64,000 nt of DNA, from positions 3,224,001-3,288,000 of the forward strand of contig NZ_JAUTAN010000001.1 in the NCBI RefSeq assembly GCF_030818655.1, written 5' to 3'. The notes beneath the pieces are model-generated. The model was given only the letters and a program-made list of their open reading frames with translations. It had not been told where the DNA came from and made no database searches. This stretch comes from Nocardioides zeae (GTDB lineage: Bacteria; Actinomycetota; Actinomycetes; Propionibacteriales; Nocardioidaceae). This document shows positions 63,932-64,000 of this stretch, piece by piece (the stretch's first letter is position 1; each line of letters opens with the position of its first letter). Made by a program: the position numbers and the translations under genes.

Positions 63932-64000
63932 TCAGTTGCCGTCCTGGCGCTCCGTCTGGCTGGCGGACCCGTCGAGCTGGTCGGCGAGGTCGCTGGAGAG
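63932..64000 (-). CDS. C-terminal end of an upstream gene, partial
   Basis: The last 22 codons (LSSDLADQLDGSASQTERQDGN, stop at 63932) run off the window edge in frame with normal codon use. The stop is 28 nt before the WXG100-like start on the same strand. The acidic polar ending gives no family; it may be another secretion-linked protein of the operon. Confidence 0.5.
   Translation of the reverse strand, partial: LSSDLADQLDGSASQTERQDGN

Overview
The window is chromosomal DNA from a high-GC Gram-positive bacterium, most likely a Nocardioidaceae (Nocardioides-like) actinobacterium. The evidence is the very high GC at third codon positions, a FadE5-like acyl-CoA dehydrogenase, a DesA3-type desaturase with its ferredoxin reductase, an EthA-like monooxygenase, a TIGR03083-family protein, a DUF222/HNH protein, an IdeR-type iron box, and many start codons lying 6-8 nt after a TANNNT-like -10 hexamer (leaderless mRNAs). 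The family assignment is inference; no 16S or marker phylogeny is possible here.

Layout. 1-2.6 kb: 3' part of a membrane-linked Fe-S (CCG-domain) oxidoreductase with an unusual C-terminal tail of repeated SLFD motifs, a strong terminator and a small repeat cluster. 2.8-6.6 kb: an MFS exporter divergent from a secreted CocE/NonD-type hydrolase with Ig-like repeats. 6.6-11.7 kb: a tightly overlapped iron-siderophore import operon (binding protein, two permeases, ATPase, siderophore-interacting flavoprotein) behind an IdeR-type box, divergent from an OhrR-like MarR regulator. 12.3-16 kb: dcd, an SGNH hydrolase, tRNA-Gly(CCC) whose encoded CCA overlaps the next start codon, DUF2461, a cysteine-free Rrf2 regulator and a TauE exporter. 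16-19.7 kb: fadE5, lysG and a frameshifted lysE.

19.8-26.1 kb: a complete Mrp (Mnh) Na+/H+ antiporter operon with MrpA and MrpB fused. 26.2-35.4 kb: a DEAD-box helicase, a thioredoxin-NHL protein, a TIGR03083-family protein with an SDR, a two-helix membrane protein with a PWPDLP repeat, an enoyl-CoA hydratase and a Baeyer-Villiger monooxygenase. 35.4-40.6 kb: a zinc-ribbon Gly/Tyr-rich membrane protein, the desaturase and ferredoxin-reductase pair, and a divergent PucR regulator with a palindrome in the shared promoter. 40.7-41.5 kb: a frameshifted lipoprotein gene in sequence less GC-rich than its surroundings.

41.7-49.2 kb: a secreted SGNH lipoprotein, an amidohydrolase, an M1 peptidase, zwf and a GH15 enzyme. 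49.2-55.1 kb: a methyltransferase, a DUF222/HNH protein, an eight-copy 31-bp tandem repeat, a VKOR protein, a Tat-exported esterase and a PAS-SpoIIE phosphatase. 55.1-58.2 kb: two tandem secreted paralogues with Ig-like repeats, one frameshifted. 58.3-64 kb: small or uncertain genes, a DUF3817 protein, purQ-purS, an OafA-type acyltransferase with SGNH domain, a YflT-like stress protein, and the end of a WXG100-like operon that leaves the window.

Three genes carry single frame changes (lysE, the 41-kb lipoprotein, the 55-kb secreted paralogue). All lie in GC-rich low-complexity runs, so sequencing error must be excluded before calling them pseudogenes. No phage, insertion sequence, CRISPR array or replication origin was found.
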